Below, in pieces: positions 16,907 to 26,104 of a stretch of 49,430 nt of DNA. The notes beneath the pieces are model-generated. The model made no database searches, was not told where the DNA came from, and worked only from the letters and a program-made list of their open reading frames with translations. Position 1 is the stretch's first letter, and each line of letters starts with the position of its first letter. This DNA comes from a virus: IMG/VR virus record IMGVR_UViG_3300049048_000108, positions 1-49,430 of that record, one strand, 5' to 3'. The translations under genes were made by a program, and so were the position numbers.

Positions 16907-17275
16907 CTACCTCCTGAACATCCGGTCGTACATCATGGACACGGTCTTCATCAGCTCCGGTCCCTCGTGGTCCACGGTCGGGCGGATGATCTGGTACCTG
17001 CCGGACCAGCGTACCTCCAGCCAGACACCGTACGGCACACTGTGGCCGACGATGATGCGATACACCGGGCGGTCGCGCTCGGCTCGGGCGAAGAGACCGT
17101 TGCGAGCGTTGGTGGTTCGGTCCGTCCACGGCGCGTTCTGCCGGGCGTAGGCGACTGCCCTGCTGGCGTGGAAGGCGGTGGCGGCGGTGATCACTCGGTC
17201 GGCACGCGCGTTGAACGTCCGGAGCTGGTTGACCAGCGCCCGGTCGTTCCACACGATGCGCGACCGACTAGCCAC
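16907..17275 (-). CDS. HK97 gp10-like connector protein
   Basis: 122 aa; GTG 17275 is chosen because it overlaps the upstream stop by 8 bases and keeps the conserved helix RIVWNDRALVNQLRTF at the start. The sequence has ARQNAPWTDRTTNARNGLFA, then a HSVPYGVWLEVRWSGRYQII segment, typical of HK97 gp10/neck proteins near the tail terminator. It likely forms part of the head-tail joining ring. The ribosome site is weakly spaced, so translation may depend on coupling. Confidence 0.75.
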   Translation of the reverse strand: MASRSRIVWNDRALVNQLRTFNARADRVITAATAFHASRAVAYARQNAPWTDRTTNARNGLFARAERDRPVYRIIVGHSVPYGVWLEVRWSGRYQIIRPTVDHEGPELMKTVSMMYDRMFRR

Positions 17276-17630
17276 GTGCCGACACCAGAGCCCTTCGCTC
17301 GTACTCGTTGTCGTGGAACAGGTCCACGACCTCCCACTCCTTGCCCTTGTGGGTGAACACGTCGCCGCGCGCAAGCTCGGCGTTCCACTCGCCGAGGAGC
17401 TGGAACTCGACGACGCGCTCCACGCCATCGGCGGTGATGGTCGGGCGCGGCAGCGCGCCGATGCCTCCACCCTCGATGATGGTGAAGGTCTGCGGCGCCC
17501 GAGGCGCCTGCTCCTCCCAGGCGTACCCGCCTGCGGGCTTCTTGACCCGAGCTCGCGGGATCAGCGTGAGCTCGGTGGGCAGGAAGTCGATGAACGCCTT
17601 GGTGAGGCGCCGGTTGGTGGCGAGGTCCAT
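17268..17630 (-). CDS. Head-tail stopper-like protein
   Basis: 120 aa. ATG 17630 overlaps the upstream stop (TGATG); a GTG one codon earlier is possible. The sequence FLPTELTLIPRARVKKPAGGYAWEE, then strands ending GDVFTHKGKEWEVVDLFHDNEYERRALV resembles small beta-barrel head-closure (stopper) proteins. Order adaptor, stopper, gp10-like, terminator matches siphophage necks. Confidence 0.7.
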   Translation of the reverse strand: MDLATNRRLTKAFIDFLPTELTLIPRARVKKPAGGYAWEEQAPRAPQTFTIIEGGGIGALPRPTITADGVERVVEFQLLGEWNAELARGDVFTHKGKEWEVVDLFHDNEYERRALVSARG

Positions 17631-17938
17631 CACTGGCGCTCAATCTTCCTGGTGGTGACGCGCCGGGCGCCCACGGCGACCTCGACGGACCCGCCGAGGG
17701 CGGTGGCCATGTCGAGGGCCTGCTTGTGGAGCTGCGAGAGCTTCCGGTCGCTGTTGCCCTCCTTGATGTCCACGAGCCCGGCGAAGCGTGCCGCCTTCTC
17801 GCGCCACAGGGTTGCTGCCAGGATGCGGAGCTCGGGCTCGGCGTCGATGCGGAGACCCAGCACCTCATCGGTGTACGGGTCCTGGGTGGGCTCGTTGATC
17901 AGCCCACGAAGCTCGGTGATCTGTTCGGCGGTTGCCAC
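17630..17938 (-). CDS. Head-tail adaptor-like protein
   Basis: 102 aa; ATG 17938 follows GAGGAACAG. It is mainly helical: ITELRGLINEPTQDPYTDEVLGLRI, then EPELRILAATLWREKAARFAGLV, as in gp6/gp15-type connector proteins that dock under the portal. It is the first gene after the hairpin at 17957-17990, so head-neck genes may be expressed at a lower level than capsid genes. Confidence 0.7.
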   Translation of the reverse strand: MATAEQITELRGLINEPTQDPYTDEVLGLRIDAEPELRILAATLWREKAARFAGLVDIKEGNSDRKLSQLHKQALDMATALGGSVEVAVGARRVTTRKIERQ

Positions 17939-17956
17939 TGTTCCTCCTCAACGCAC

Positions 17957-17990
17957 GAGACGCCCGCCCGCCGTAGCGGACGGGCGCCTC
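17957..17990 (-). terminator. Hairpin between capsid and neck genes
   Basis: In minus sense, GAGGCGCCCGTCCGC pairs with GGCGGGCGGGCGTCTC across a short loop, with two G-U pairs. It follows the acidic protein gene (ending 18013) and precedes the adaptor gene. It likely acts as a partial terminator, making capsid transcripts more abundant than neck and tail transcripts. Confidence 0.75.
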
Positions 17991-18012
17991 GCACCTGCTG
18001 GTCGAGCTTGGG

Positions 18013-18426
18013 TCAGCTCGGGTCGTAGTTGAGGATGGACGTACGCGGCTCCCGGTCGGTGCGAGCCTGCTCGACCGCCTTCACCCGCTTCCGCTCGTCC
18101 TCGGTGGCGGTCTTGAGGTAGCTCCGGACCTCCTGCGTGGTGTGGTCGAGCGGGTCGTAGGTCGGGGCGTCGCCGATCAGGTCGTCGTCCTCGTCCTCGC
18201 CGTCGGCCTCGCCGTCGGTCTCGGGCTCCTCTGCGCCGCTCTCGGCCTCGTCAGCGTCCTCGTTGGACTCGGGGTCAGCCGGGTCCTCGTCGGGCGTCTC
18301 CGGGGCGCTCTCGGCGTCCTCCGCACCGTGCAGCGCGATCATCCGCTGCACGTACGGCTCCGGGTACCGCTGGCGGAGGAAGACCAGGTCCTCCTCCGAC
18401 AGCGGCTTGCTCAGCTCACGGGCCAT
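18013..18426 (-). CDS. Acidic protein downstream of capsid
   Basis: 137 aa; ATG 18426. The N-terminus LSKPLSEEDLVFLRQRYPEPYVQRMI is a short ordered segment; residues about 38-90 are nearly all Asp/Glu/Ala/Pro/Ser; the C-terminus is basic. This Ala/Glu-rich low-complexity protein follows the major capsid gene. Possible roles are capsid accessory or head-tail assembly factor. It contains an EDDDLIGD motif that recurs in unrelated proteins of this genome. Confidence 0.65.
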   Translation of the reverse strand: MARELSKPLSEEDLVFLRQRYPEPYVQRMIALHGAEDAESAPETPDEDPADPESNEDADEAESGAEEPETDGEADGEDEDDDLIGDAPTYDPLDHTTQEVRSYLKTATEDERKRVKAVEQARTDREPRTSILNYDPS

Positions 18427-18440
18427 GTCAGCAGCTCCCG

Positions 18441-19673
18441 TCAGGCGGCGTACGCGGCGGGCGCCGCGTAGTTCGCGTTGGCGGTGATCTGCATGACCAT
18501 GCCGGCACCGCGCTGACGGACACCCGTGCCGAAGCCACGAGCGTAGTAGCTGTCGATCAGCGGGTAGTCGTTGTCGCGACCCTTCACCAGGCGGAGCCCA
18601 CGGAGACCAGGGTTCTGGTGCTCGCGGAGACCGATCGGGTTCTGGATGTTGGCCGGGCCACCGGACACGAGGGCGACGACGTACGCGGGCGGCACGTAGT
18701 CCTCCTCGATGATCAGGAGCGGACCGTAGGAGCCGATCACGTTCATGCCACGGAAGGTGGCAGGCGGCTGACCGGTGCCCAGGATCTGGTCCTGCGCCGG
18801 GATGATGAGACCCGGCTGGCCCTGCGCGGGGATGAAGTCGTACCGCGCGCCGCCCGAGACCCGGAAGCTCCGGATCACGTTGGCCTCGGTGACGTTCACC
18901 ATCGCGAACATCGTGGTGCCGTTCTCGGCGGAGTACCCGTGCGACTTGAAGTCGTCCACGATCTCGTCCAGGTCGGCGGAGGCGATGGTCGCCGCGCCGC
19001 TGGTGCGGAAGTGGGTGTGGGTGCCGTCGAAGGTGTTCGCCTTGTAGGCGGGCGGGACGGTGCCGTCGCCGTTCCAGAAGGTGAACACGTTGTAGTTCTG
19101 GCCCTTGATGGTCGCGGTCCGGTTGGTGCTCCGGAAGAGGGTCTTCATGACCTCCTTGAAGAGCAGCCGGTTGTCCGCGTCCAGCACGCCCTGGTGGACC
19201 GCCTCGACCCGCTGCGACGTGGCGTCCGCGAGGAACTGCCAGGTGAAGCGAGCGGCGAGGTCGTACCACTTGAACGTGTAGCCCAGGGACAGCACGTTCT
19301 CGGTGGGGCGCAGACCCTTCGGGACGCCGTACTCCGACGCCTCCTCGAAGTCCTCGGAGCCGAACTGCGGCACGTCCTCGATCATCTGCGTGACCGGGAA
19401 GGTCAGCAGGTCGATGAGGCGCTGCCGCTCCTCGTTCTGGATCGTGACCGTGGCCTGGAACTCGTCCCAGATCTCGTTGAGGTCACGACCGTCGGCGGTC
19501 TGCGTGAGCACGTCCGCCGAGGCGTTGTACCCACGGGCACCACCAGCGACCGGCAGCACGAGACCGAGGCCACGGGCGTCGATCAGCTCCATGCCGCGCT
19601 TGGCGGTGGAGCTGGTGGCGTACGGCGCGCCCAGGAGGGCGGGCTCGAAGATGGAGCTCAGGAGCTTCGACAT
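18441..19673 (-). CDS. Major capsid protein
   Basis: 410 aa; ATG 19673 follows a strong AGGAGGAGCGAC site. The sequence shows an N-terminal helix, then EIWDEFQATVTIQNEERQRL, TWQFLADATSQRVEAVHQG, GTTMFAMVNVTEANVI and a beta-rich C-terminus, matching the HK97-fold E-loop/P-domain pattern. It has a preceding scaffold gene and decoration-like gene, as in many actinophages. It builds the icosahedral shell. No long cleavable N-terminal delta domain is seen, which fits a separate scaffold. Confidence 0.85.
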   Translation of the reverse strand: MSKLLSSIFEPALLGAPYATSSTAKRGMELIDARGLGLVLPVAGGARGYNASADVLTQTADGRDLNEIWDEFQATVTIQNEERQRLIDLLTFPVTQMIEDVPQFGSEDFEEASEYGVPKGLRPTENVLSLGYTFKWYDLAARFTWQFLADATSQRVEAVHQGVLDADNRLLFKEVMKTLFRSTNRTATIKGQNYNVFTFWNGDGTVPPAYKANTFDGTHTHFRTSGAATIASADLDEIVDDFKSHGYSAENGTTMFAMVNVTEANVIRSFRVSGGARYDFIPAQGQPGLIIPAQDQILGTGQPPATFRGMNVIGSYGPLLIIEEDYVPPAYVVALVSGGPANIQNPIGLREHQNPGLRGLRLVKGRDNDYPLIDSYYARGFGTGVRQRGAGMVMQITANANYAAPAAYAA

Positions 19674-19686
19674 GTCGCTCCTCCTC

Positions 19687-20040
19687 TCAGGCCCGGACGA
19701 CGAGGCGGGTGGCCTCGACCGTGTGGCCGATCGCAGTGCCGGTGTTGACGTCGGAGACGACACCGTCGGCGGTCGCGGCGAAGTACGCCGTGCCCGCGTC
19801 GAGGTCCGCCACGTCGACGATCTCACCGCTGGTCATGGTGTCGACGATGTCGCCAGCGTTCTTCACGCTGTCGATCACGAGGACGCCGAGGACGCCGGTG
19901 TTGCCAGCGCCCGCCACGATCCGTCCGTTGGCGTTCAGCCCGACTCCGGTCGGCACACCCACCAGGGCCTGGCCCCAGTTGGCGTCCAGAGGCGCGCGGA
20001 AGCCACCGGAGATCGGGTCGTACTTGTCGTAACGTGCCAC
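19687..20040 (-). CDS. Capsid decoration-like protein
   Basis: 117 aa; GTG 20040 behind AGAAGGGATC. It is Gly/Ala/Val-rich beta-structure, with VGLNANGRIVAGAGNTGVLGVLVID and DIVDTMTSGEIVDVADLDAGTAYFA. This resembles the small DUF2190-style or head-decoration proteins encoded between scaffold and capsid genes. It probably trimerises on the capsid surface to stabilise it. Confidence 0.7.
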   Translation of the reverse strand: MARYDKYDPISGGFRAPLDANWGQALVGVPTGVGLNANGRIVAGAGNTGVLGVLVIDSVKNAGDIVDTMTSGEIVDVADLDAGTAYFAATADGVVSDVNTGTAIGHTVEATRLVVRA

Positions 20041-20080
20041 GACTGTGATCCCTTCTCGGTGTCAGTGCTGCGACCGCTGG

Positions 20081-20914
<834 letters not shown>

Positions 20915-20971
20915 CTGGACCTCCTGGTCTCTGTCTCGATCACGGTTCGGTGATCTGCTGAGCAGCATACC

Positions 20972-21898
20972 TCAGCGGAAGGTGATCGCACCGTCACGCA
21001 TCAGCCGATCCGTGAAGTCGTTGTAGTCGCCTGCCTCGTAACGGCGAATGAACTCATCCCGGCTCACGGTCTCGGAGGTCATGAAGCACAGGCAGTTGGG
21101 GTGCGGCTTGCCGGGCACGTTCTCGGGCGAGAACACCCCAGCAGGCATGTCCTCCTCGTGCTTCTCGTCGGCGTACTCGTTGCACTCGTCCGGGCGCGGG
21201 TGCGAGCCGGACAGGTTCCACCGCATGCCGGTCACCCACGGCGTCTCCACTCCCGAGACCACCTGCTGGGCGTGGAAGGCGTTGTTCAGCTCGGTCCTGC
21301 CGAGCCGCAACGCGGCGTACTTGATGCCGCCTCGCACGTCCGGGCGGATGAAGCGGCGCACGTCGTTGGCGAGCTCGCGGGCGGAAGCTCCACGGCTCAG
21401 CGCGCTGTCCACGATGGCGTCGATCTTGCCGCTGGTGAGCTCCCGGTTCTTGTACACGGACTCCGCCAGCGGGATCCGGGAGAGCTTCGCACGCGCCTCC
21501 ACGGTGGCGATCCCCTCACGAGCACTGGCCATCGCGCTCCGCATGAGGATGTCGATGTCCTCCATGGGGAAGACCGACCGGAGCAGCGACGGGTCGAAGG
21601 CCAGCCGGGCGGCAGCGGCTGCGGCGTCGGCTCGCCCGGCGAGGATGGAGCGCCCAAGGCTGGACCACATGTCCGAGATCTCACGCTGGATGGCCACCTG
21701 GGTGAGCAGGAGCTGCTCGCGGCGTACGGCGGCGCCGATGCCCGGACGGTTGGCCAGGTAGGCGAGCTCGCGGTTGATGCGCGCCGAGCTCCGCTGGAGG
21801 ATGGCGATCATCTCGCGCTCCCGGTCGCGCTGCACCCGGAGGTACGCCAGCAGCGGGCGCCGGTCGGTTCCGGGACGGGTGGCGGTCGGGCTGGGCAT
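20972..21898 (-). CDS. MuF-like minor capsid protein
   Basis: 308 aa; ATG 21898. The N-terminal two thirds are helical. The C-terminal portion has RLGRTELNNAFHAQQ, then GMRWNLSGSHPRPDECNEYAD and GKPHPNCLCFMTSE, the R-T-E ... Cys/His pattern of the phage Mu F/SPP1 gp7 head morphogenesis family. These proteins sit at the portal vertex and are a minor capsid component, sometimes ejected. Cys and His near 240-270 could bind metal. It comes after the portal gene but separated from it by a moron-like cassette. Confidence 0.85.
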   Translation of the reverse strand: MPSPTATRPGTDRRPLLAYLRVQRDREREMIAILQRSSARINRELAYLANRPGIGAAVRREQLLLTQVAIQREISDMWSSLGRSILAGRADAAAAAARLAFDPSLLRSVFPMEDIDILMRSAMASAREGIATVEARAKLSRIPLAESVYKNRELTSGKIDAIVDSALSRGASARELANDVRRFIRPDVRGGIKYAALRLGRTELNNAFHAQQVVSGVETPWVTGMRWNLSGSHPRPDECNEYADEKHEEDMPAGVFSPENVPGKPHPNCLCFMTSETVSRDEFIRRYEAGDYNDFTDRLMRDGAITFR

Positions 21899-21915
21899 GC
21901 CTCCAGCATACGACT

Positions 21916-21946
21916 GAGGCCCGCCTCCCAGTGGGAGACGGGCCTC
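21916..21946 (-). terminator. Hairpin terminator after the 98-aa cassette gene
   Basis: In minus sense GAGGCCCGTCTCCC pairs with GGGAGGCGGGCCTC around a 3-base loop, with one G-U pair. It closes the single-gene unit 21964-22260 that has its own promoter upstream. Confidence 0.8.
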
Positions 21947-21963
21947 TCAGAAGCTCGGGCGGG

Positions 21964-22260
21964 TCAGCGCGGGTCGTGGGCCTCGCAGGTGCCCGTGGCG
22001 GCGAGAGCGTTGGCTCCGCAGCGACCCGAGACCGGACCGTCCTCGGTGTCGACCCGGACGATCTCGGAGCAGACCACCGGGATGGCCCGACGGTCGATCA
22101 CTGCCCAGCCAGCGCCGGTCGAGCGGGACGGGCGGTGGACGCCGCCTGCCCGGACGAACAGGTCCAGGTGCTCCGACAGCAGGCCCTCGCGCCAGGTCTG
22201 CCCGTAGGAGCCGATGAAGCGAGCGGGCTCGGTGTCGGTGGTCAGGTAGGTGGGTCGCAT
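21964..22260 (-). CDS. Moron-like cassette gene, unknown
   Basis: 98 aa; ATG 22260 preceded by GGAACCGGAGGAACCGAG. No family recognised. It has a mixed fold with RFIGSYGQTWREGLLSEHLDLF and a C-terminal SGRCGANALAATGTCEAH segment, whose two Cys plus His could bind zinc. It is flanked by its own promoter (22307-22335) and terminator (21916-21946) inside the late operon, a typical moron layout, implying expression independent of late transcription. The promoter and leader are nearly the same as those of the right-arm gene at 35382. Confidence 0.7.
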   Translation of the reverse strand: MRPTYLTTDTEPARFIGSYGQTWREGLLSEHLDLFVRAGGVHRPSRSTGAGWAVIDRRAIPVVCSEIVRVDTEDGPVSGRCGANALAATGTCEAHDPR

Positions 22261-22306
22261 CTCGGTTCCTCCGGTTCCGGGGCGCCTCGCGCGCCCTTCG
22301 AGGAAC

Positions 22307-22335
22307 AGCATGGAGCAAGTTCGAGGAGAACGCAA
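22307..22335 (-). promoter_or_regulatory. Promoter with embedded operator-like word
   Basis: Minus sense: TTGCGT (22335-22330), 17-base spacer, CATGCT (22312-22307). The spacer holds CTCCTCGAACT, and a second CCTCGAA half-site lies just after the -10. The promoter at 35306-35334 has TTGCGC, 17 bases, CATACT and the same CTCCTCGAACT at the same place. Predicted start is about 40 bases before ATG 22260. Confidence 0.65.
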
Positions 22336-22701
22336 CTAGCTCATCACGTAGGCGGCGAGCTCCGGGTTCGCTCGCAGGACCTGGAGCAGCACCGGGCTCA
22401 TCCGGGAGACCACGTGCTCCTCGATGTCGTCCTGGATCCGGAGGGTGCCCTCGATGGTCATGCCGCTGGCGTAGAAGCAGGCGTGCAGGACCTCGTGGAG
22501 CAGGATCTCCTTGGCGTGGATGGGGTGCTGGCCCTCGGGCTCACGGACGACGATGCTCGCCTTGGCGCCGTGGGTCTGGCCACCGTCGCCGTCGGGCAGC
22601 CCGCGCTCCTCCCACGCCTTGTCGTCGAGGTACTCGACGGTGAAGGGGATGTACCCCACCTGGATGACGCTCGGGCGCTTCGGCTCACTCTTGCTGGGCA
22701 T
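22336..22701 (-). CDS. HEXXH metallopeptidase-like protein
   Basis: 121 aa. ATG 22701 is chosen because GGAGGA sits about 10 bases upstream; GTG 22710 is too close to it. Residues about 66-76 (ILLHEVLHACFY) carry His69-Glu70-x-x-His73, the zinc-binding helix of metallopeptidases; helix and strands before it (GYIPFTVEYLDDKAW) look like the SprT/ImmA-style or small phage metalloprotease scaffold. Located after the portal, it could be a head maturation protease or an anti-host factor. The third zinc ligand is not evident (possible Glu/Asp downstream). Confidence 0.65.
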   Translation of the reverse strand: MPSKSEPKRPSVIQVGYIPFTVEYLDDKAWEERGLPDGDGGQTHGAKASIVVREPEGQHPIHAKEILLHEVLHACFYASGMTIEGTLRIQDDIEEHVVSRMSPVLLQVLRANPELAAYVMS

Positions 22702-22858
22702 CGAGTCCACTCCTCCGGTTCAGCTCCTTGGCCACGTGGTCGTGGGCGTGGAGCAGGCTTGTGTTCAGGGTGCGAAGCTCGGAGCCCGAGAGCTCGCCGA
22801 GCTGGGCGTTGACCTCGTTGAGGATGCGCACCACGTCGCTGACATCACGCACCGCCAC
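22685..22858 (-). CDS. Small helical protein after portal
   Basis: 57 aa. GTG 22858 is favoured because GGAGGG lies 8 bases upstream; GTG 22852 is an alternative. It is all helical: VVRILNEVNAQLGELSGSELRTLN, then a charged tail. It overlaps the end of the portal gene and the start of the metallopeptidase-like gene, so it is coupled to both. No family recognised. Confidence 0.55.
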   Translation of the reverse strand: MAVRDVSDVVRILNEVNAQLGELSGSELRTLNTSLLHAHDHVAKELNRRSGLDAQQE

Positions 22859-24359
22859 CGTCGGCACCCTCCAGCTCGGAGGCGACGCGGGCAGCGAACG
22901 GGTCGACGTTGCGAGCCTCAGCGATTGCAGCAGCCTCCTCGACCACAGCACTCGCCATCTCGTCAGGGAAGTCGTACCCGAGCTTCTCGCTGAGGAGGGT
23001 CCGGGCGTACTCGGCGCTGATGAGCGGCGGGTCGGAGCTGAGCAGGGCGAGGACCTCATCGAGGACAGCCTTCCGGTTGACCGGGAGCGGGTCGTCGACG
23101 ATGGACACCGGGCGGGCGGCGTTCTCCAGGCCCTCGTACACCGGGAACCACATGGTGGCCAGGTCGAACAGCATGTGGTCGGAGACGGACAGGATCTCCT
23201 GCTCCTTCTCCTCGTTGCCGCTGAGGAGCGGTGCCATCTTGAAGGCCAGCGCGATGCCGCTCTCGGCGGTCTGCACGTCGACGTTGCCGATGGCGATGTC
23301 GGGCACGCCAGCCGCCTCGCGCATGGAGCTCTCCATCTTGCGGATGTGCTCCTGCATCGGCGCCACCGACTGGACGCCGGTGATCCGCTTGAAGTCGCTG
23401 TCGGCGTCGCCCTCGACCACCCAGCCAGGCCCGAGCTTCCAGTTGGTCTCGTTGCCGTCCTCGTCGGTCGGCGGACCGCTGTTGGTGAAGTACAGACCCA
23501 GGCCCTCCAGCACCAGCGCCAGGTCCTCATCGGTCATGGACTGGTTGATGGCGGCGATCAGCCGCTCATAGCCCTGCAGCTCGCTGGCGCCGAAGGGCTC
23601 GCCGGGCACGCGGTTGTTCTTGATGTGGTACACCGGGATGGCGGTGATGCGCGGGTCGAGCTCGAACTTGTCCGGGCGGTTGTGCTCGCCGTCGGGGATC
23701 TTGCTGGCCCGCTTGAGCTTCGCGCCCTCCTCGCGGTCGTCCCAGGCGCCGGTCTCCCACCAGCTCAGCTCGTAGCTGATGCGCCCGTTCTCCTCCTTGC
23801 GGTACGTCTGCCGCTTGATGACGGTCTTGCCGTCGGGCAGGAGCACCGGGTCCACCAGGTGGCAGCCCAGGAGCTTCTCGGCGTTCCACGGGTCGTTGAT
23901 GGGGAAGTACGACGCCGGGTCGACCTCGTACACGGACAGGCGGCGCCCTTCCGGCTTGTCCTCGTCGGCGACGATCTGCCAGACCGCGTCGCCACGGATC
24001 ATGCCGTACCGCTTCTGGGTGCCGAACTTGGTCCAGATCTGCTCACGGCGGAACAGCGTGGTGAGGGCGAAGTCCAGCGCCGCCCGCTCCTCCGTGGTCC
24101 CGAGAGTGGGCGCCAGCGCGTACGTCCACCGCTTGCACAGGAAGCGGTTCTTGGCCTCGATGAGGGTCTTGGCGCTGGGCAGGTAGATCGGGTTGGCCTC
24201 GTCGCCTCGCTGGATCAGCTTGAAGGCGTCGGGCACGTTCCGGTAGATGCCCTCGTACGTGGAGTACGCGGCGAGCCGAAGGGCGTCGTCGCCCGACAGC
24301 CAGGAGTCCAGCGGTCCCATCAGGGACCTCACGGTGCTGTACGGGGTCAGGTCTGCCAT
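22845..24359 (-). CDS. Portal protein
   Basis: 504 aa; ATG 24359 with AGGA seven bases upstream (a GTG two codons earlier is possible). Features: YAGI-like start, FGTQKRYGMIRGDAVWQIVAD, VYEVDPASYFPI, PVYHIKNNRVPGEPFGASELQGYERLIAAINQSM (portal wing/crown signature of SPP1-type portals), and a helical C-terminus. It forms the dodecameric DNA gate at the unique capsid vertex and docks the terminase encoded directly upstream. Confidence 0.9.
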   Translation of the reverse strand: MADLTPYSTVRSLMGPLDSWLSGDDALRLAAYSTYEGIYRNVPDAFKLIQRGDEANPIYLPSAKTLIEAKNRFLCKRWTYALAPTLGTTEERAALDFALTTLFRREQIWTKFGTQKRYGMIRGDAVWQIVADEDKPEGRRLSVYEVDPASYFPINDPWNAEKLLGCHLVDPVLLPDGKTVIKRQTYRKEENGRISYELSWWETGAWDDREEGAKLKRASKIPDGEHNRPDKFELDPRITAIPVYHIKNNRVPGEPFGASELQGYERLIAAINQSMTDEDLALVLEGLGLYFTNSGPPTDEDGNETNWKLGPGWVVEGDADSDFKRITGVQSVAPMQEHIRKMESSMREAAGVPDIAIGNVDVQTAESGIALAFKMAPLLSGNEEKEQEILSVSDHMLFDLATMWFPVYEGLENAARPVSIVDDPLPVNRKAVLDEVLALLSSDPPLISAEYARTLLSEKLGYDFPDEMASAVVEEAAAIAEARNVDPFAARVASELEGADGGGA

Positions 24360-24368
24360 GGTCACATC

Positions 24369-25868
24369 CTAGGCTGCGAGGGACGACTTGGAAGCACGGG
24401 CGCGTCGGCGGGTCGGCGTGCCGTAGTGCCCGGCGAAGAATCGACCCAGTGCCTCAGGCCCGTGGTCGTCCTTCTTCAACGGGAGCTCCGGAGCATTGCG
24501 GTCCGCCTCTCGCTTCTTCTCAGGGTAGCGGTAGTTCAGCATGTCCGCGATCGTCCGCTCACACTTCCGGTCGAAGGCGAGCTTCGGGTAGCGGTCGACG
24601 TGGCCCTCCGGCAGGTGGGTGTTGGCCTCCTTGAGCCAGGCCCGGATGTGGTCCAGGCGCCACTTGAGCTCGCCGCCCGTGCCCTTGCCGATGGGGAGCT
24701 TCAGCTTGTCGGACAGGGTCTTCGCGAACGCCGGGTCCGCCGGGTCCGGGTAGAACTTGATGACCGAGCTCGGCGCCAGGCCCTTGGCCCGGATGGCCTC
24801 GGCGAACTCATCGGCGGTGAGGCCCTCCTGGTACAGCTCGTCGAGGACCCGGATCTTGTCGCCGTGCGGGTTGACCTGGAGGAGCAGCCAGACCGCAGGG
24901 TTGGTGAAGCCCGCGTCACTGCAGGCGTAGGTCTGCCAGCTCGGGTCGTAGGCGTAGTCACCGACGTGGAGCTCCTCGTCGAAGCCCTTGAAGACGCGGC
25001 CGACGTACTCGGTGAAGTCGGCGGCGATCTCCTGGTTGAACGCCTCCTCGGTGAGGTCGGCGGCGAGCTCGCCGATCTCCGGGTCGACGCCGAGCCGCCT
25101 GAAGAGGCTGAGGTCCACGACCTCGCCCGCCTTCATGGCCCGGCGCAGGAGCAGGATGGCGTCGTCGGAGGCGCCTGCCGGGTACACGTACGGGTTGGTC
25201 CAGCTCGGCATGCGGAAGCTGTCCCAGTCAGGGCGCGTGGGGTCCTGGCCGCGCTGCCACATCCGGTAGAACCAGTTCTTGCCCTCGGGCGTGGAGGTCA
25301 TCAAGCTCCACCCGTGGTGGTCCGCCAGCGTCGGGCGGATGAGCTTGTTCCAGGTCCGCTCCTTGAGCTTCGCTGCCTCAGCGAGGATGGCGCCGGACAG
25401 ACCCTCACCGACCAGGGAGTCCGGGTGCTTCTCGGACTTGGCCATCACGAGGAAGCGCCCTCCCCAGAGGGAGAGCTGCATGTCGCCGACCTGCGGGTTG
25501 TTGTACGACCCAGGCTTGTCGAAGTAGGGCTTCAAGCCCATCTTCTCCAGGCGGTTCCACATCACCCGGAACTCCTTCTCGGAGTCCGTGTAGCTCGGGC
25601 CGACGATCCAGAACTCACGCCGCTTGCCCAGGTCCTCCAGGTGGCCCTTGACCAGCCGGGTGTTGAGCGCCTCCTGGACGAGCTTGTGCCCGCCGACCTC
25701 GGACTTGCCGAAGCGGCGCCCGGCGCTGACGACGCGGTTGCGGCAGTAGGAGCAGATGACGCGCTCCTGGCCTACGTGAGGCTTCCAGCCGATCTTGTCG
25801 TACAGCGGGAGCTCGGCGAGCGGGCGCTCCGGGTGGAGGCTGACGCGCTCCATGGTGGCCTCTGACAC
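24369..25868 (-). CDS. Terminase large subunit
   Basis: 499 aa; GTG 25868 behind GAGGAGGCTGAC. Walker A is near residues 48-56 (SAGRRFGKS). The Walker B-like strand is GAILAEAAKLKE with Glu near 164, and a coupling motif LMTSTPEGKNWFY follows. The nuclease half begins near 310 with YACSDAGFTNPAVW (Asp318 as first metal ligand). It packages DNA into procapsids and cuts concatemers. The small terminase gene lies upstream, separated by the lysin and small genes. Confidence 0.92.
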   Translation of the reverse strand: MSEATMERVSLHPERPLAELPLYDKIGWKPHVGQERVICSYCRNRVVSAGRRFGKSEVGGHKLVQEALNTRLVKGHLEDLGKRREFWIVGPSYTDSEKEFRVMWNRLEKMGLKPYFDKPGSYNNPQVGDMQLSLWGGRFLVMAKSEKHPDSLVGEGLSGAILAEAAKLKERTWNKLIRPTLADHHGWSLMTSTPEGKNWFYRMWQRGQDPTRPDWDSFRMPSWTNPYVYPAGASDDAILLLRRAMKAGEVVDLSLFRRLGVDPEIGELAADLTEEAFNQEIAADFTEYVGRVFKGFDEELHVGDYAYDPSWQTYACSDAGFTNPAVWLLLQVNPHGDKIRVLDELYQEGLTADEFAEAIRAKGLAPSSVIKFYPDPADPAFAKTLSDKLKLPIGKGTGGELKWRLDHIRAWLKEANTHLPEGHVDRYPKLAFDRKCERTIADMLNYRYPEKKREADRNAPELPLKKDDHGPEALGRFFAGHYGTPTRRRARASKSSLAA

Positions 25869-25883
25869 GTCAGCCTCCTCTCG

Positions 25884-26099
25884 TCAGCGCTGGACGAGCT
25901 GGCCGGTGATGGCCTGCCCACCAGCACCCGGAGTCGCCATGCCGGACGCGGCGACGTTGAGCCGGGTGGCCTCGTCGCTGTCCGGGTTGGCACCGGTGAT
26001 GACGGGCTGGCTCGTGATGGACGTGCCACCACCGAGTCCGTCCGCCACCAGTCGGTCGGTCGGGCGCTTGACCGCGCCACGTCCGGGAGTGAACGCCAT
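25884..26099 (-). CDS. Hypothetical 71-aa protein
   Basis: 71 aa; ATG 26099 behind GAGGAGC. It is Gly/Ala/Thr-rich, low-complexity and probably disordered (GLGGGTSITSQPVITGANPDSDEATRL). It lies just before the large terminase gene. No family recognised. A structural or packaging accessory is possible, but only position suggests it. Confidence 0.55.
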   Translation of the reverse strand: MAFTPGRGAVKRPTDRLVADGLGGGTSITSQPVITGANPDSDEATRLNVAASGMATPGAGGQAITGQLVQR

Positions 26100-26104
26100 G
26101 CTCC

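Noticed and set aside
22728-25865. 1045-aa plus-strand ORF opposite portal and terminase
   Set aside because: Low-complexity Val/Leu/Arg/Gly sequence, antisense to two clear genes with Walker and portal motifs.
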